The position numbers and the translations under genes were made by a program. A stretch of DNA of 64,000 bases, taken from positions 62,001 to 126,000 of the forward strand of contig JAVYIG010000174.1 in assembly GCA_035222895.1 (NCBI GenBank). The letters are read 5' to 3'. The notes beneath the pieces were generated by a model, which ran no database searches, had not been told where the DNA came from, and saw nothing but the letters and a program-made list of their open reading frames with translations. Shown in pieces: positions 10,790-21,639 of this stretch. This DNA comes from Strongylocentrotus droebachiensis. Lineage: Eukaryota > Echinodermata > Echinoidea > Camarodonta > Strongylocentrotidae. Position 1 is the stretch's first letter, and every line of letters begins with the position of its first letter.

Positions 10790-11845
10790 ACAATGATGTC
10801 CTATGTTAATGTCTAAAATAATGCTTTAGCTGTGTTCCCTGTACCTGAAAACCTGGGTATAGACACCAAAATGAACTTTCAACACCTCTCCTATCCCAAG
10901 ATACAGCCAAAATATGGCATATAGTACCGTACAGGGCATCTTGTTAACTCTAATTCATGTTGCCATGGTAACATCGGGAAGGTACTATTTCATATTCTTG
11001 GCTTATATGATAGATTAGTCATATAGTTTTTCAATAATTTGGAAAGGGGACTTAAACTTGTCCTGAATGGGCATATTTTTTAACATATTACTGAAATTGC
11101 TACAAAATCCTTGATTTTAGGCCCTTCTGGGGTCGTTACCATGGAAACCTTTATAAATGGTAATGTAATTTGCATTTCATTACTTTTCTTCATGGTGAGG
11201 TATTCTAAACTGTCATTCTCTGGGCCTGAAAACCTGGATATAGACAACAAAATGAACTTTCAACACCTCTCCAATGCCAAAATATATCCAAAATATGGCA
11301 TAGTACCGTACAGGGCATCTTGTTAACTCTAATTCATGTTGCCATGGTAATATTAGGAAGGTACTATATAGCATATTCTTGGCTTATATGATGTATTAGT
11401 CATATTGTTTTGTCATTATTTTGGAAAGAGGACTTTTACTTGTCTTGAATGAGTATATTGTGTAATATATTACTGAAATTACTCCAAAATCCTTGATTTG
11501 AGGCTATTCTGGGGTCGTTACCATGGCAACCGTTATAAATGGTGATGTAAATTGAATTGTATTACTTCCCTTTATGGTGAGGTATTCTAAACTGTATATT
11601 TTTACGCATTCAAAATTGTTTTTATAATTTGTAAATGACTTTAACTGTTTCTTTGAATAATACCGGTTTTATAGTTGTGTTGCCATGGAAACTGCTGATT
11701 ATATGACTAAGCTGCCAGTCTGGAAATGCTATCATATCAAAATATTATGTATAGATGTAGGACATTTCAAAATGCATAAGTAGATCTTGCCACCTTGAGT
11801 GGTACCATTAACTCAAATTTCTGGTCTTGGCCCATGGACTAATGG
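10790..11845 (+). repeat. Dispersed repeat with two ~378-bp monomers (right copy)
   Basis: This is the same element as 5170-6235 in opposite orientation. It includes the doubled block with GGGTCGTTACCATGG (near 11130 and 11510) and the flank ending GGCCCATGGACTA. The two copies form a ~1.06-kb inverted pair about 4.5 kb apart within intron 4. The right copy ends about 20 bp before exon 4. Confidence 0.85.
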
Positions 11846-11864
11846 TTACAAAAGACACACTTAC

Positions 11865-11948
11865 CAGCTATTTCAATTGCTGTAGCAGCTACTCCATGGA
11901 GCAGACGGGCTATCAGGAATACAACGAATGAATGACCGAACGCATACG
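11865..11948 (-). CDS. SLC18-like transporter, exon 4 (TM4)
   Basis: An 84-bp exon between TTCTTACAG and GTAAGTGTG. It encodes YAFGHSFVVFLIARLLHG followed by VAATAIEIA. This matches YAFLLIARSLQGIGSS of vesicular monoamine transporters, including the TM4 Arg (Arg216). Splice phase is 1 on both sides. It sits about 20 bp beyond the end of the right copy of the 1.06-kb inverted intronic repeat. Confidence 0.87.
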
Positions 11949-13383
11949 CTGTAAGAACAAATAAGTAGGAACGTACATTGTATATGTTTTTAGCAATGGA
12001 TGGTATCAAACGACTGTCTCCATAAGGGGGAGGAGGAGGATGAGGAGGAGAAGAAAAAGAAGAAGGAGAAGAAGAAGAAGAAGAAGAAGAAGAATAGATA
12101 CAGATGTAGACCTATGTAATATCCGTAGATCGAGGATATAAAATGTAGATACAATATAAGTACACTTAAGGATAATAATCACAAACAGAACAAGAAAATC
12201 ATGGAAGAAAAGACAAAGTAGTGGCTAAATAATATTTGATGAGAAAGAAGTTTGAGAAGATGACGAGTAGAGTTACACCCGTTGAATTGTTCTATGAACA
12301 GATGATACTGGTTTGATCGTTTGTTTGTACATGTATGTATGTGTTTCTAATTGTACTTTATTTTCTGTCTTGATTTGCAGTATTGCATGTTATTGCATAT
12401 CAACACATTAGAGGATGAAAATGGACAATTATCAAATTATACAAATCGATTTGGTATATTCACGTGTTTGCTATGTTATGAAGTTCAGAGTCTCAGCACT
12501 GTTCAAACATGCACTCAATAGGAAGTTATTTGCCTACACTATTTGTATTCTTGTTTTAGAGACAGGAATTCAAATACTTCCTTCTTCAGCATAATGTGCG
12601 TTTATTAATTCGAGAAGAATGCTCCGTCCTAAAGACAAACCAATACTGAGGCAACATACTATAAAGAAAAGCCGAAGTAGTTTGCAGCAAATAGTAAAAT
12701 GTGTGTTTGTAAATTGCTCTCTGTGAACAAGAACTGTACCTTCAACCTTTCAATTAAACCGTTAATATTGCAAATATATTTCCCACCTATTACCATTTCT
12801 GCAAATAAATGCATAGACATTTCCAAATATTGCTCTTCAATAATTTCTAATGTATCACGTTATCGATTCAGATTTTTCTTGAGGTGATCATCAGCGATTT
12901 TTGCGACAGAATTATGCTTCTATGTGAGAACCTTTCTTTCTTTTTTTTCTTTCTTTCTTTCACTTTCTTTATATCTTTCTTTCTTTCTTCTTTCTTTATG
13001 CTTGTCAGATATTTCTGAAGAATTGTGCCCCACGGTGAAAAAAGAATAATATGTAAACTCGTCAGAAACTTTAATGGCAGTAAAAGGTGTACTCATCTTG
13101 CGTTGCTAGGTGTAAACCGTCTTTCCAAAGGGCCCACATAATTAATAGCGACATTGTGTATAATATACTCGTTCTCATGAGGTAAGCAAACACTACAAGG
13201 TTTTGTTCAAAATTTCAACGCAAATATTGGTCTACTTTAAATATGGGCTCCTGTTCAAATACGAGAGCAGATATGTACGGATAAATACTTGTTGCACTAT
13301 AGTATGCTTATAGAACTTGTATGACTATGGAGTTCTACATGTCACTGCTTATTTCTGGAACAATGCTAACATTCAACATAAAA
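11949..13383. other. Intron 3 sequence with microsatellites
   Basis: It holds a (GGA/GAA)n tract at about 12028-12095 and a (CTTT)n tract at about 12932-12998. Otherwise I see nothing that I can name. Confidence 0.6.
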
Positions 13384-13474
13384 AGGGTGCAATTCTGCTA
13401 GCACCCTCTGCTATTTATTACGCGTAGGTATTTTTGATATAGAGGGTGCTGCTATTGTAGCAGAATTGCACCCT
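13384..13474. mobile_element. Small MITE, 16-bp terminal inverted repeats (copy 1)
   Basis: It begins AGGGTGCAATTCTGCT and ends with the exact inverse, AGCAGAATTGCACCCT, 91 bp in all. The inside holds an ACGCGTAGGT core, shared with the copy at 19036-19140. It lies in intron 3. Confidence 0.8.
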
Positions 13475-13544
13475 AATTCCTTGGTGTGTTAATAGTGTTA
13501 ACCATTCATCTATGCTCTATTATGTATTAATTACGATCCCGATA

Positions 13545-14480
13545 ATTCAATTCAATTCAAAATTCAATTCAAAGGACTTTATTTCCGTTAAAAAACAAAC
13601 AAATATATACATGTGATAAAGTACAGACAGTTTAAAATATACAAATCATGAGCATTGTTAAATTAATTTAAACAAACTGTGAAAATGAGTAAAAGGAAAA
13701 GGGAGCACCTGTAGAAAGCTTATGTTTGCTTGTTAATTCAGGCGTCCAAATGAATACAATAATTACACAGATATAATAACATAATAATGAGTTCTGCGCA
13801 TGGATTTGTTCTACCCCTCCCTCCCTCCCTCCCCACCCCCTCTCCCACCACCACCTCCCCCTCCCCCTTCTTTCTCTCTTATGGTAATTTTAAAATAAAA
13901 TAAATATTTTTGAAATAAGTATTAAACTAAAACAAATTAAAGGGATAATATATATATTTTAAGATTTTTCTTGAATGGGTTTAAGTAAACATATTGTGTG
14001 AGAGAGGATGGAAGAGAATTCCATACTGTGGGCCCTGTATATCTTACCGATTGTTGCATGTACTGTTTATCAATATTCCAAATGTGTAACTTTAGACTAT
14101 TTCGAGTATTATATTTATGAATTTTAGAGTTAGTTTGGAACATGGTGGCAAGAGATGATGGTGCATTACCTTTAATACATTTTAATACAAACACAGCATT
14201 TTGATATGTATTTAGGCTATAAATATTGAGGGTATTTAACTGTCTAAATAAAGGTTTAGATTGGGCCAAATAATGAGAGTTTGTACAATATCGTAGACAA
14301 TGCTTCTGAAGTAAAAATAAATGTTTCAACTGAGAAGGTCTTGTATTTGTCCACACGATGTTGCCATATGACAAATAAGAGAGAATGAGTGAATTATAAA
14401 TCATAAACAATACATTTCCTGGTAAATAATACTTCAGCTTTGACAATAATACATGCACAATATGTGATTTCTGCAATACG
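13545..14480 (-). mobile_element. 3' end of a CR1/L2-like non-LTR retrotransposon
   Basis: A minus-strand open frame at 13937-14476 (about 180 codons) is the C-terminal end of a LINE reverse transcriptase. It holds LPGNVLFMIYNSLILSYLSY, GNIVWTN, LQKHCLRYCTNS, HKYNTRNSLKLH and GPTVWNSLP. The frame is open throughout, so the insertion is younger than the one at 6.3 kb. The 3' UTR runs to about 13545 and ends in GAATTGAATT repeats. It is 5'-truncated. It lies in intron 3, in the same sense as the transporter. Confidence 0.88.
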
Positions 14481-14639
14481 CTATATAGCTGTTTTCGAAA
14501 GCAACGATATCAGAGCTTATTAGTAACCATTGCGTATTGTTATTGATACCAGATTTTATGAATCGTTGCCTTGGTATATAACGATGTCATAAATTCATGA
14601 TTACAATTGAATAGTATGTATAATTATTTGATGACTTAC

Positions 14640-14698
14640 CTAGACATGATGCCAGCAAAATGATGGTACTTATGAAGAGTGGAATGAAATATCCTATC
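14640..14698 (-). CDS. SLC18-like transporter, exon 3 (TM3)
   Basis: This is a 59-bp micro-exon between ACGACAG and GTAAGT. It encodes IGYFIPLFISTIILLASCL, equal to the RIGYPIP...TIMFAFSS helix of vesicular monoamine transporters. It takes one base to finish Trp182 and leaves one base for Ala202, so the phase fits both neighbours. It is too short to be seen by an ORF scan. Confidence 0.85.
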
Positions 14699-14875
14699 CT
14701 GTCGTGAAATGATGAAATACCATTGAAAATATGTGGCAATTAGACTAAGTAATAAAAGGACCTCTAAAAAGATCTCTTATCAATGAATTTGAGAAAGGAT
14801 ATCTATTTACAGTAATTTTATATAACTGTACTTTGTATACATGAGAGGGGGAATAGAGAGGGTGAATAGAAGCTA

Positions 14876-15010
14876 AATGAGAGAGAGAGAAAGACAGAGA
14901 GGGGATGGAGAGAGAGAAAGAGAGAGAAAGGTGGGGAGAGGGATGGAGAGATAGAGAGAAAGGGAGTGAGAGTGAGAGATAGGGGGGGGGGGAGAAAAGA
15001 GAGGGGGCGA
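14876..15010. repeat. (GA)n-rich tract
   Basis: A purine-rich run of GAGAGA with G-runs in intron 2. Smaller tracts nearby are (GA)n at about 15450-15470, a C-run at 15580-15598 and an A-run near 15820. Confidence 0.85.
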
Positions 15011-16640
15011 CAGGAGATTTATGAATAAAAGGTTAAGTATTTAATAATGTAAAGTATATTGCAATATACAGCGACAAAGTTCGAGGAGCCTGCGGAAACA
15101 AAATGCAACGGGGAATAATTTTTTTTTTCAAAATCATAAATAAAAACAAAACCAGTAATTTATAATATTTAGTCTATCGAAAATTCAATTTAAGACCCAT
15201 TAAATAGTATTTGCAAGACATGATAATTTTAACATGGCGTAATAGCATCCGTTTGTTTAGAAAAAAAATGGAGGTATAGCTTTGGTTTCAGATTGGATCC
15301 TTGCTCAGAAGACCAGCAATATCTACTTGAATAATAATAACCCAGATATAATCGTTGATTTAACCCACCTAATAGGGTAGCTACAGGGGACACGAGGGGT
15401 ATTTGCCCCAAATAAGGGGAGAATTGAGGAGAGGGAAAGAAAAAAGAGAGATAAAGAGAGAGAGAGAGAGATAATATGATACACTCCCTTTCAACAACTT
15501 TCCTTTAATCGACGGCTTGCTATCTCGTATTTCATCTAACTAGTAAGAATGGTGACTCCAAATGACAAATAACCTCCCTCCCCCCCCCCCCCCCCCCGCC
15601 CATGGCTGGAAATACGCCAATCAACTGTGCTCTCATCCACACAACACACGTTCGGACTTAAGAATTTCCATGTATTAATGTGGGAATTCAAAGCGTATGA
15701 AATCATCCTTTATTTTAAAGTGGGTAAAGGTCGTTTATGCTTATTGGTTCATTATACGAACGGAATAAAAACATTTAAATGAGGCACTGTGAGAGATTGA
15801 AATGAATAAAGTCCTTTAAAAAAAAAAAAAAATCAATTTTGTCCGAAATACAATTGAACTCAATTTAAAACGGGTGAAATGAGATTGTGCACCGAAAAAA
15901 AACCCGAACAAAAATCGAAAGGAAGAGCTCCAAAATAGAACGAGGAAACGGGATAAGCATGGCTAACGATATACGACTGGACAGACGAGAATTAATCAAC
16001 GTTTTCTCCCCTTATTTTAGAATTCTGTGAATAAGGGCACCGTTCGGGAATGTCACCTTATTTAATACCATCAACCCCCAATGGAATATCATTGCATTTG
16101 ATTGTAAAGCCACGCACGACTTTGTGCTTGTTCAGCCTCGCTCCGATCTAATGAAATACCGGGTGGCGGGAAAACGGATCGTTTATGCTTCATCACGAAA
16201 CGGAACTGGGATGAGGGCGGGAAGGGATATCGGTCATTTGTTAAGATATTGAACAAGAAGTCAATCAAAGCTAATTAGATCAGTCATGCTGTCAACCCTT
16301 TTTGTATTTTCGACCGATACATTCGTTGCAATCTCCTTGCAAATTAACTTTGGGTTATTAATTTTTAACATGTTATCCATCTAATGAGACTTGACATCCT
16401 GATAAAATCGTTCGCAAATACTCAGGTTTCAGAGTTTGGTAACAAGGAAAGAAAAGTAAATTGGATTTTGAAATAAAATGTCGTCACAGTGCGACGTAAT
16501 AAAGCATCATGTACATAATGCTATAAAGCAAAATTGATTTCTTAAAAAAAAAAAAATCGATTCCTCATTTCCAAATGAAGTAAACTTCACTGCTTATTGG
16601 ACCATTTGGCCTCTTTTCTTCTTCGACACAGATATTTCTT
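15011..16640. other. Intron 2, largely repeat-free
   Basis: Apart from homopolymer runs, the stretch 15850-16440 is complex, higher in GC than its surroundings and free of recognised repeats. It has no open frame of note. In a 16-kb gene full of transposons such an island is a reasonable place to look for a regulatory element; nothing in it proves one. Confidence 0.4.
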
Positions 16641-16645
16641 ATCAT

Positions 16646-16700
16646 CAATCTCTCTCTTTCTCTTTTTTTTTCTCTCTCTCTCTCTCTCTCTTTCTTTTTG
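16646..16700. repeat. (CT)n microsatellite
   Basis: CTCTCT runs with a T-run, about 50 bp beyond exon 2 on its intron 2 side. Confidence 0.9.
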
Positions 16701-16750
16701 TCCCTCTCTGCCCTTTAATATCCGCATTTGTTTCTGGATGCCATAGTTAC

Positions 16751-17183
16751 CATTCTGTGAAGATACCAAGAGGAGCGCTCAGGACTAAGCGCATCATGAA
16801 CTTCGACGCCAGGAGGAGTCCCGTCCTGATGTTGACATGCTTGATGCATTCATCCAGGCTCTCTGTCGTGCCAACCCCCCTGTCCATCTCGCTTTCATTG
16901 ACGAATTCGTTTTCCGTCCCGATCAAATTCGTTGTCGTCGTCCTATCTATACCGCTGTTATCATCGAACCACGATGGATGCTCCGCGAAGAATTTATTAG
17001 CGAGCTCTTCGTCGTACCACGAGTACTCTTGGAGGCGCGAGATGGGTACGAGATCGGACATACCACTCTCTGCGTCACTACCACTTTGGGATAGATGATG
17101 CGATCCGTTTGGTGATGCTGTCCCTTCCACCGATGATGTATTCGAGCAGTAGGTTTTCATGAAGATGTCTGGTATGATGGGAA
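16751..17183 (-). CDS. SLC18-like transporter, exon 2 (luminal loop and TM2)
   Basis: The acceptor is TTTCTTTCAG and the donor GTAACT; length is 433 bp, in at frame +2 bases and out at 2 bases. It completes MTVVVPIIPDIF, the family signature after TM1. Then comes a large hydrophilic luminal loop with sequons at Asn52 (NTS), Asn63 (NGS) and Asn133 (NES), rich in Ser, Asp and Glu. TM2 follows (NIRTGLLLASKFMMRLVL) with Lys165, the TM2 lysine conserved in SLC18 carriers. The last codon is split as TG plus G, giving Trp182. Confidence 0.9.
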
Positions 17184-17741
17184 CTGAAAGAAAAACGGCA
17201 GTGAAATAATTTTGTCACAATTATATTTTGGGAGAATTTGTTCATTTCATACTACATGTATTTTTCATTTTCTTTCTCTTTAGTTGTTGGCGTTTTTTCA
17301 TTTTCGTTGTTTTATTTTTAGGATTCTGGAAATATATAGGTCATTTTTAAACTGATAGAATATATATTTTAATACAGGACCTATTTTCTATTGCACAACT
17401 TCCAACATCTTTAGCTCTGTTTCTTCCTTTCTTTATACGTGTTTATAGCCCTTCGTCTTTACATTGAATACTCCGATATAAATTCTCTATTTTGTCACCA
17501 TTTCCGTTCAAACCAGCCTCATCCATCCTCCTATACTCCCCCTTTACTTTCCCAATCTATCTCATTGTATATGTATCAGTGTCTCCCTACCCTCCACCCC
17601 TTTTATATTCTTCTCTCCTTTTCACTCCCCCCTGTTCCCCCTCCTCTCTCCTTTCTCTCCGTCCGGCGTCCTTTTCTCCCTTGATCCCACTCTCCATACC
17701 CTACTTTGAAAATTCAAATAATATTTGATGAACGTACTCAC

Positions 17742-17853
17742 CGACTACAGTCATGAGTGTCTCGTCGAGAAAGAGAGCGACGAGGATGACGACGAGGATG
17801 GCGGTCCGGGAAGATCGAAGTGCCGTAACGGCACCGTTGACCGAATACCTCAT
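17742..17853 (-). CDS. SLC18-like transporter, exon 1 (start codon, TM1)
   Basis: The exon encodes 37 residues from ATG at 17853 and ends with one base of a split codon before the donor GTGAGT. TM1 reads AILVVILVALFLDETLMTVV, with the acidic residue (Asp30) that SLC18 carriers hold in TM1. I chose this ATG because the same frame upstream meets TAA seven codons earlier than GCA AAT CGG, with no Met between. The N-terminal cytoplasmic stretch is short and basic (ALRSSRT), as in the family. Confidence 0.88.
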
Positions 17854-18009
17854 CGTCGTCCGATTTGCGTTGGATTAGTGGAGCAAATTGATCTTCAGGG
17901 ATCTATAGAGTAAACAATTTGCTTCATTTGCGTTTTTTTCGTTTGGCAAATAATATTGGAGTAGTCGTTTGCGAGTACTTAATCAATCACTAAGTTAAAC
18001 CTACTTCGA

Positions 18010-18205
18010 TACAGTCAAACATGCTTTAGTGACCACCTGTCTACAAAGACCACCTGTCTACAACAAGCACATATTTTATTTCCCTTGAAAAGGGTTTCTC
18101 ATTGAAACATGTACTAAAGGAACCTGTCTACAAAGACTACCTATCTACGAAGACCACTTTTTGTATTTCCCTGGGGCGGTCGCTGTATAGACAGGTTTGA
18201 CTGTA
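18010..18205. mobile_element. MITE, TACAGTCAAAC termini
   Basis: It starts TACAGTCAAAC and ends with its inverse, GTTTGACTGTA, about 196 bp. Inside are ACCACCTGTCTACAAAGACC-like words repeated three times and a GGTCGCTGTATAGACAGG end. A TA dinucleotide lies at each tip, consistent with a TA target site. No coding capacity. Confidence 0.8.
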
Positions 18206-19035
18206 TTTAAGAAATGACATAAAATAGAATGATCTATTGTCTTTAATAATGGGCGTCTCAAAAATATACTCGGTACATACACAAAAAAAGAAAGAGGAAT
18301 AAGAATTGATGAGTGTGTTTGAAATTATCGTTAATTCATTACCTTTTATGATTACAAACCATTTTTAATCATGATAAATGAGAACGGTACATACATTATG
18401 AATCTCATGTAATACGTACTCTTAGTGATTTTGATAGCCCGTATGTATGTTCATCACCACCCTTGGTGTAAACTTAGTAGCACCTTTTGGTGTTGGATCT
18501 GAAAGCAGCACTGCTAGTGCAGTCACTATACAGACACTTCAAGAGTGCTTAAAATAGCTCTCCCGGTGCTAAAATAGCATCATTAGGTAAGAGGCTTGGT
18601 GCAAAATTAGAAGCAATTGTGGGGTGCTAGTGCAGGCTCTAAATATATATATATATATATCCCTCCAAGCTTTAGCACTTTATATTAAATTATATCTAAT
18701 ATGAATTATTGGGTTAAAAATGTGGTAAAAAATAATAAAATCAAGTTAAAATCAAAATAGGAATCTTATTTGATGCGGGTAGCCGTTATACGTTTTCCTA
18801 TCATTCGAGTTTGTTACTCTAGTTTGTATATATAGTACCGAAATATATGCGTACGAATAGGTTTGAATATTCGTTTTAGAAATGCAAATAATGAAATAAA
18901 TTGATATCGAAATAGGAATACGAATCTTGATGCGGTTACCCATCGATATGTTATACGTTTTCGTAATAAAAAATAAAATTGCATGAATTAACTAAATGAG
19001 ATACAATATTCAATGGATAATTGTAAATGGTATCA
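18206..19035. other. Intergenic sequence upstream of the transporter gene
   Basis: No gene seen. An (AT)n run lies at about 18640-18660. A stretch at 18470-18640 with repeated TAGCACC/GGTGC words may be another short element, but its ends are unclear. Confidence 0.45.
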
Positions 19036-19140
19036 CATTAAGAAATAAGGGTGCAATTCTGCTTCAATAGTAGCAACCTCTACCACATACGCGTAGGTGG
19101 ATGCAAATTTGCACCTCAATTGCACCCTTATTTCTTAGTG
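19036..19140. mobile_element. Small MITE (copy 2)
   Basis: Ends TTAAGAAATAAGGGTGCAAT and the inverse ...TTGCACCCTTATTTCTTAG form terminal repeats of about 20 bp. The ACGCGTAGGT core matches the copy at 13384-13474. Confidence 0.8.
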
Positions 19141-19675
19141 TATACTGCCACATCGTTCTAAACAATTTTGTAATAAATGTAAATTTCTATATATTTCTTA
19201 CCTCAATTGTTTCCAATTGACACCAACCGGTTAAGTCGAAAAAGCACCGCTAACCAAGTAAATGCCTCCACAAAATAGGCGTTGCTTAAAGTTTATCATG
19301 TCGTTTCGAGACGCGGATGAGCGGTGGAAAGTAACGAAACATCGCGCGTTTACGGGTATGAAAAGACGCATGGAAATCACGATGACTTTACAAAATTAAA
19401 TGGAATTATCAGTCGTTGCCTGTTATTCTATGTTGCCAGAGGTATATCAGGTTGTTAAAATATACCTGATTTCCTTTACTCCGAGCAAGAAACTAAATTA
19501 TTTCGATGATATTCCATCGAAGATCAAGGGGGACATCATCGAGAGCCATATGTCGAGAGCGCTGAGAGATGGAATGGTTCAACAACGAGCTGGGCGATTG
19601 AAGTATTTGTCGCAAGTACAAACTCTTTAGCTACCGGCGCGCTCGCACAATTCCTTCAAACGCGATTGCCTCTCT
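19141..19675. other. Intergenic sequence, possible 5' region of the transporter gene
   Basis: It is complex sequence without repeats. A plausible donor (GAG then GTAAGA, exon edge at 19202) on the minus strand could end an untranslated first exon that splices to 17902. The plus-strand frame at 19400-19630 is not recognised. Confidence 0.3.
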
Positions 19676-20030
19676 CCATTCTCCTTCTACCTTCTCCATA
19701 TCTCTCTCTCTCTCTCTCTCCCTCTCTCCTCCTCTCTATCTCCCTCTCTCTTTCCCTCTTTCTCTTTCTTTCTCCCTTTCTCTGTGTATCTCTCTCTCTC
19801 TCGCTCTCCATTCTCGTTTTCATCTCTCTTTTTCATCTCTCTCCCCTATATCTGTCTGTTCGTCTATATATATATATCTCTCTCCGTCTCTCACTTTTTC
19901 CGTCTCCCCCTCTCTCTCTCTCTCTCTCTTACCGTTCGTCTCTCTCTTTCTCTTTCTCTTTCGTTGTGTGTCTTTCTCTATCTCTCTCTCTCTCTCAATC
20001 TGTCTCTCTTGTCTATCTTTGTTTCTCATG
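19676..20030. repeat. Long (CT)n-rich tract
   Basis: About 350 bp of CTCTCT, TTTCTC and TCTGTCT runs. Open frames through it, of up to 142 codons, are Ser/Leu repeats and not genes. A C-run follows at 20107-20121. Confidence 0.95.
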
Positions 20031-20759
20031 TTTATATGAGTGTCTTCTTTCTCCTTTTCATAATTATGCAACTTTCTCTGCCGCGTTTCAATGAAATGTA
20101 GACCTGGGTGCCCCCCCCCCCCTTCGAAATTCTTTGCAATTTTTCTAAAGAAATTGACAAATACATTCATTAAAAAAAGTCAGTCTATGTTAGGCACTCA
20201 ATTATTCTTATTTGTCTATGAGTAAAATGACCTACAATATGGCATAGTTCCTCAAACTTTACTCACAATGTATATACATATTTACACTACTACGATAAGT
20301 ACTTTCGTCAATAAGACCTCACCAAAATATGTACTTAGAAAATTTTCCTGATTTTTTTAATATTAATTTACCTACCTCATTTCGCAGAAATTGTCGAAAT
20401 ACTCAGCCCATCGCTAGATGGGGGTATGGGCTTGGCATATGCTGTAGACTTTTTCATCCATGACCGTGACTTCCGAAGGCAAAAATTATTTCATTCGACA
20501 TGTTCTAGGATAATGTTATTTTCACTTGATAGACTTTGTTCCCATAGACCACTGGAAACCTAACTGAAGGGGTCCACTTGTTTATTGTGTTCCTAATTTC
20601 CTAATAATAGGTTGATTTCTATCTGACTACTGAACGCGAAAGAGTACCTTGTTTTCGGCGGCATGCTGATGGGAGCAAACATACCCTCGGGTAATTCAAA
20701 CAATTTTGTACTTCTGCAAACAGCGAATACGGTTAAATAACTCGCGTATTGTAGACATA
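20031..20759. other. Intergenic, nothing recognised
   Basis: No gene, tandem repeat or inverted repeat that I can support. Confidence 0.5.
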
Positions 20760-21639
20760 CAGTGAGTCCCAGAAAAAACGAAACCGAAGACTATCGATGT
20801 TTTATCACAACTCAATAAATGACACATAATTGGAAAGCTTAGATCCTCCTCTTCATTTGATGCAACTCATATGATGCATATTTCACGCATGAGTGATTAA
20901 AAGCAATTTGAAGAGAGGAAACCAAAAAGTCGTTTGGCGGGCGGTATCTGAATTTCAAGGGGAAAATCACATTTCTATAAAGTTCAATTTCTGTCCTTTC
21001 ATATGACACCTCAATCAGGAAAAATGAGCCAGGAATAACAAAGTTCTGTTTGTTTAAAAAAATGCTTGCATTTCCATAATTTGATCAAACGAGTTCGTTT
21101 TCACTGGCTGCCTGCCGTAGCAACAAACAGAGTTGACAAAAGACTTAACTCCGTGTCGTTGACGATCAGCCATGCATGAGGTATTTCGTCTTCTTTGTGC
21201 ATGGCTGGTCGTCAACGAAACGGAGTTAAGTATTTTGTCAACTCTGTTCATTGCAACGGCAGGCAGCCAGTAAAAACGAACCCGTTTGATCAAATTATGA
21301 AAATGCAAGCATTACTTTAAATAAACAGAACTTTGTTATTTCTGGCTCATTTTTCCTGATTGAGGTGTCAAGGGGAGAAATGAAAGGGGAGAAATTGAAC
21401 TTTCTAGAAATGTGATTTTATCTTTAGAATTCAGATACCGCCCGCCAAATGTCTTTTTGGTTTCTTCTCTTCAAATTGCTTTTAATCCCTTATGCGTGAA
21501 ATATGCATCATATGAGTGGCATCAAATGAAAGAGGGGGATCTAAGCTTTCCAAATATATGACATTTATTAATTATAATTGTGATTAAGTTATGATAAAAC
21601 ATCGATAGTTCTCAGTTTCGTTTTTTCTGGGACGCACTG
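20760..21639. mobile_element. Palindromic MITE, Tc1/mariner-like, full length (copy 1)
   Basis: An 880-bp near-perfect inverted repeat. The ends are CAGTGAGTCCCAGAAAAAAC and the inverse GTTTTTTCTGGGACGCACTG, with TA on each side (20758-59 and 21640-41). The arms match almost throughout, including TAGATC..., GCCTGCCGTAGCAAC, ACTCCGT(G/T)TCGTTGACGA and the GCATG centre near 21180. Such ends with a TA duplication point to the Tc1/mariner superfamily. There is no transposase; open frames inside are arm reflections. Confidence 0.9.

Larger units (their letters stand above)
1188..17853 (-). other. Gene span: SLC18-type vesicular amine/acetylcholine transporter, 5' half (six exons)
   Basis: Six minus-strand segments with AG acceptors and GT donors join without frame conflict into 291 codons. 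They read in order like vesicular monoamine and acetylcholine transporters (SLC18, major facilitator superfamily), proton antiporters that load transmitter into secretory vesicles. Landmarks are TM1 with Asp30 in FLDETLM followed by VPIIPD; a luminal loop of about 110 residues with three N-glycosylation sequons; TM2 with Lys165 in LLLASK; IGYFIP; Arg216 in LIARLLHG; DDEEKR at 240-245; and GPPFGS at 263-268. The family is about 500-530 residues, so the window holds a little over half; TM7-12 lie off the left edge. I cannot tell monoamine from acetylcholine transport with this half. Introns are 558, 2052, 2691, 9656 and 835 bp. An untranslated first exon is possible, with an acceptor just above 17902 and a donor GTAAGA just below 19202, but this is only a guess. 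Confidence 0.88.

Noticed and set aside
19666-20170. Frames of 105-142 codons on both strands
   Set aside because: They are pure translations of the (CT)n tract (Ser/Leu or Arg/Glu runs).
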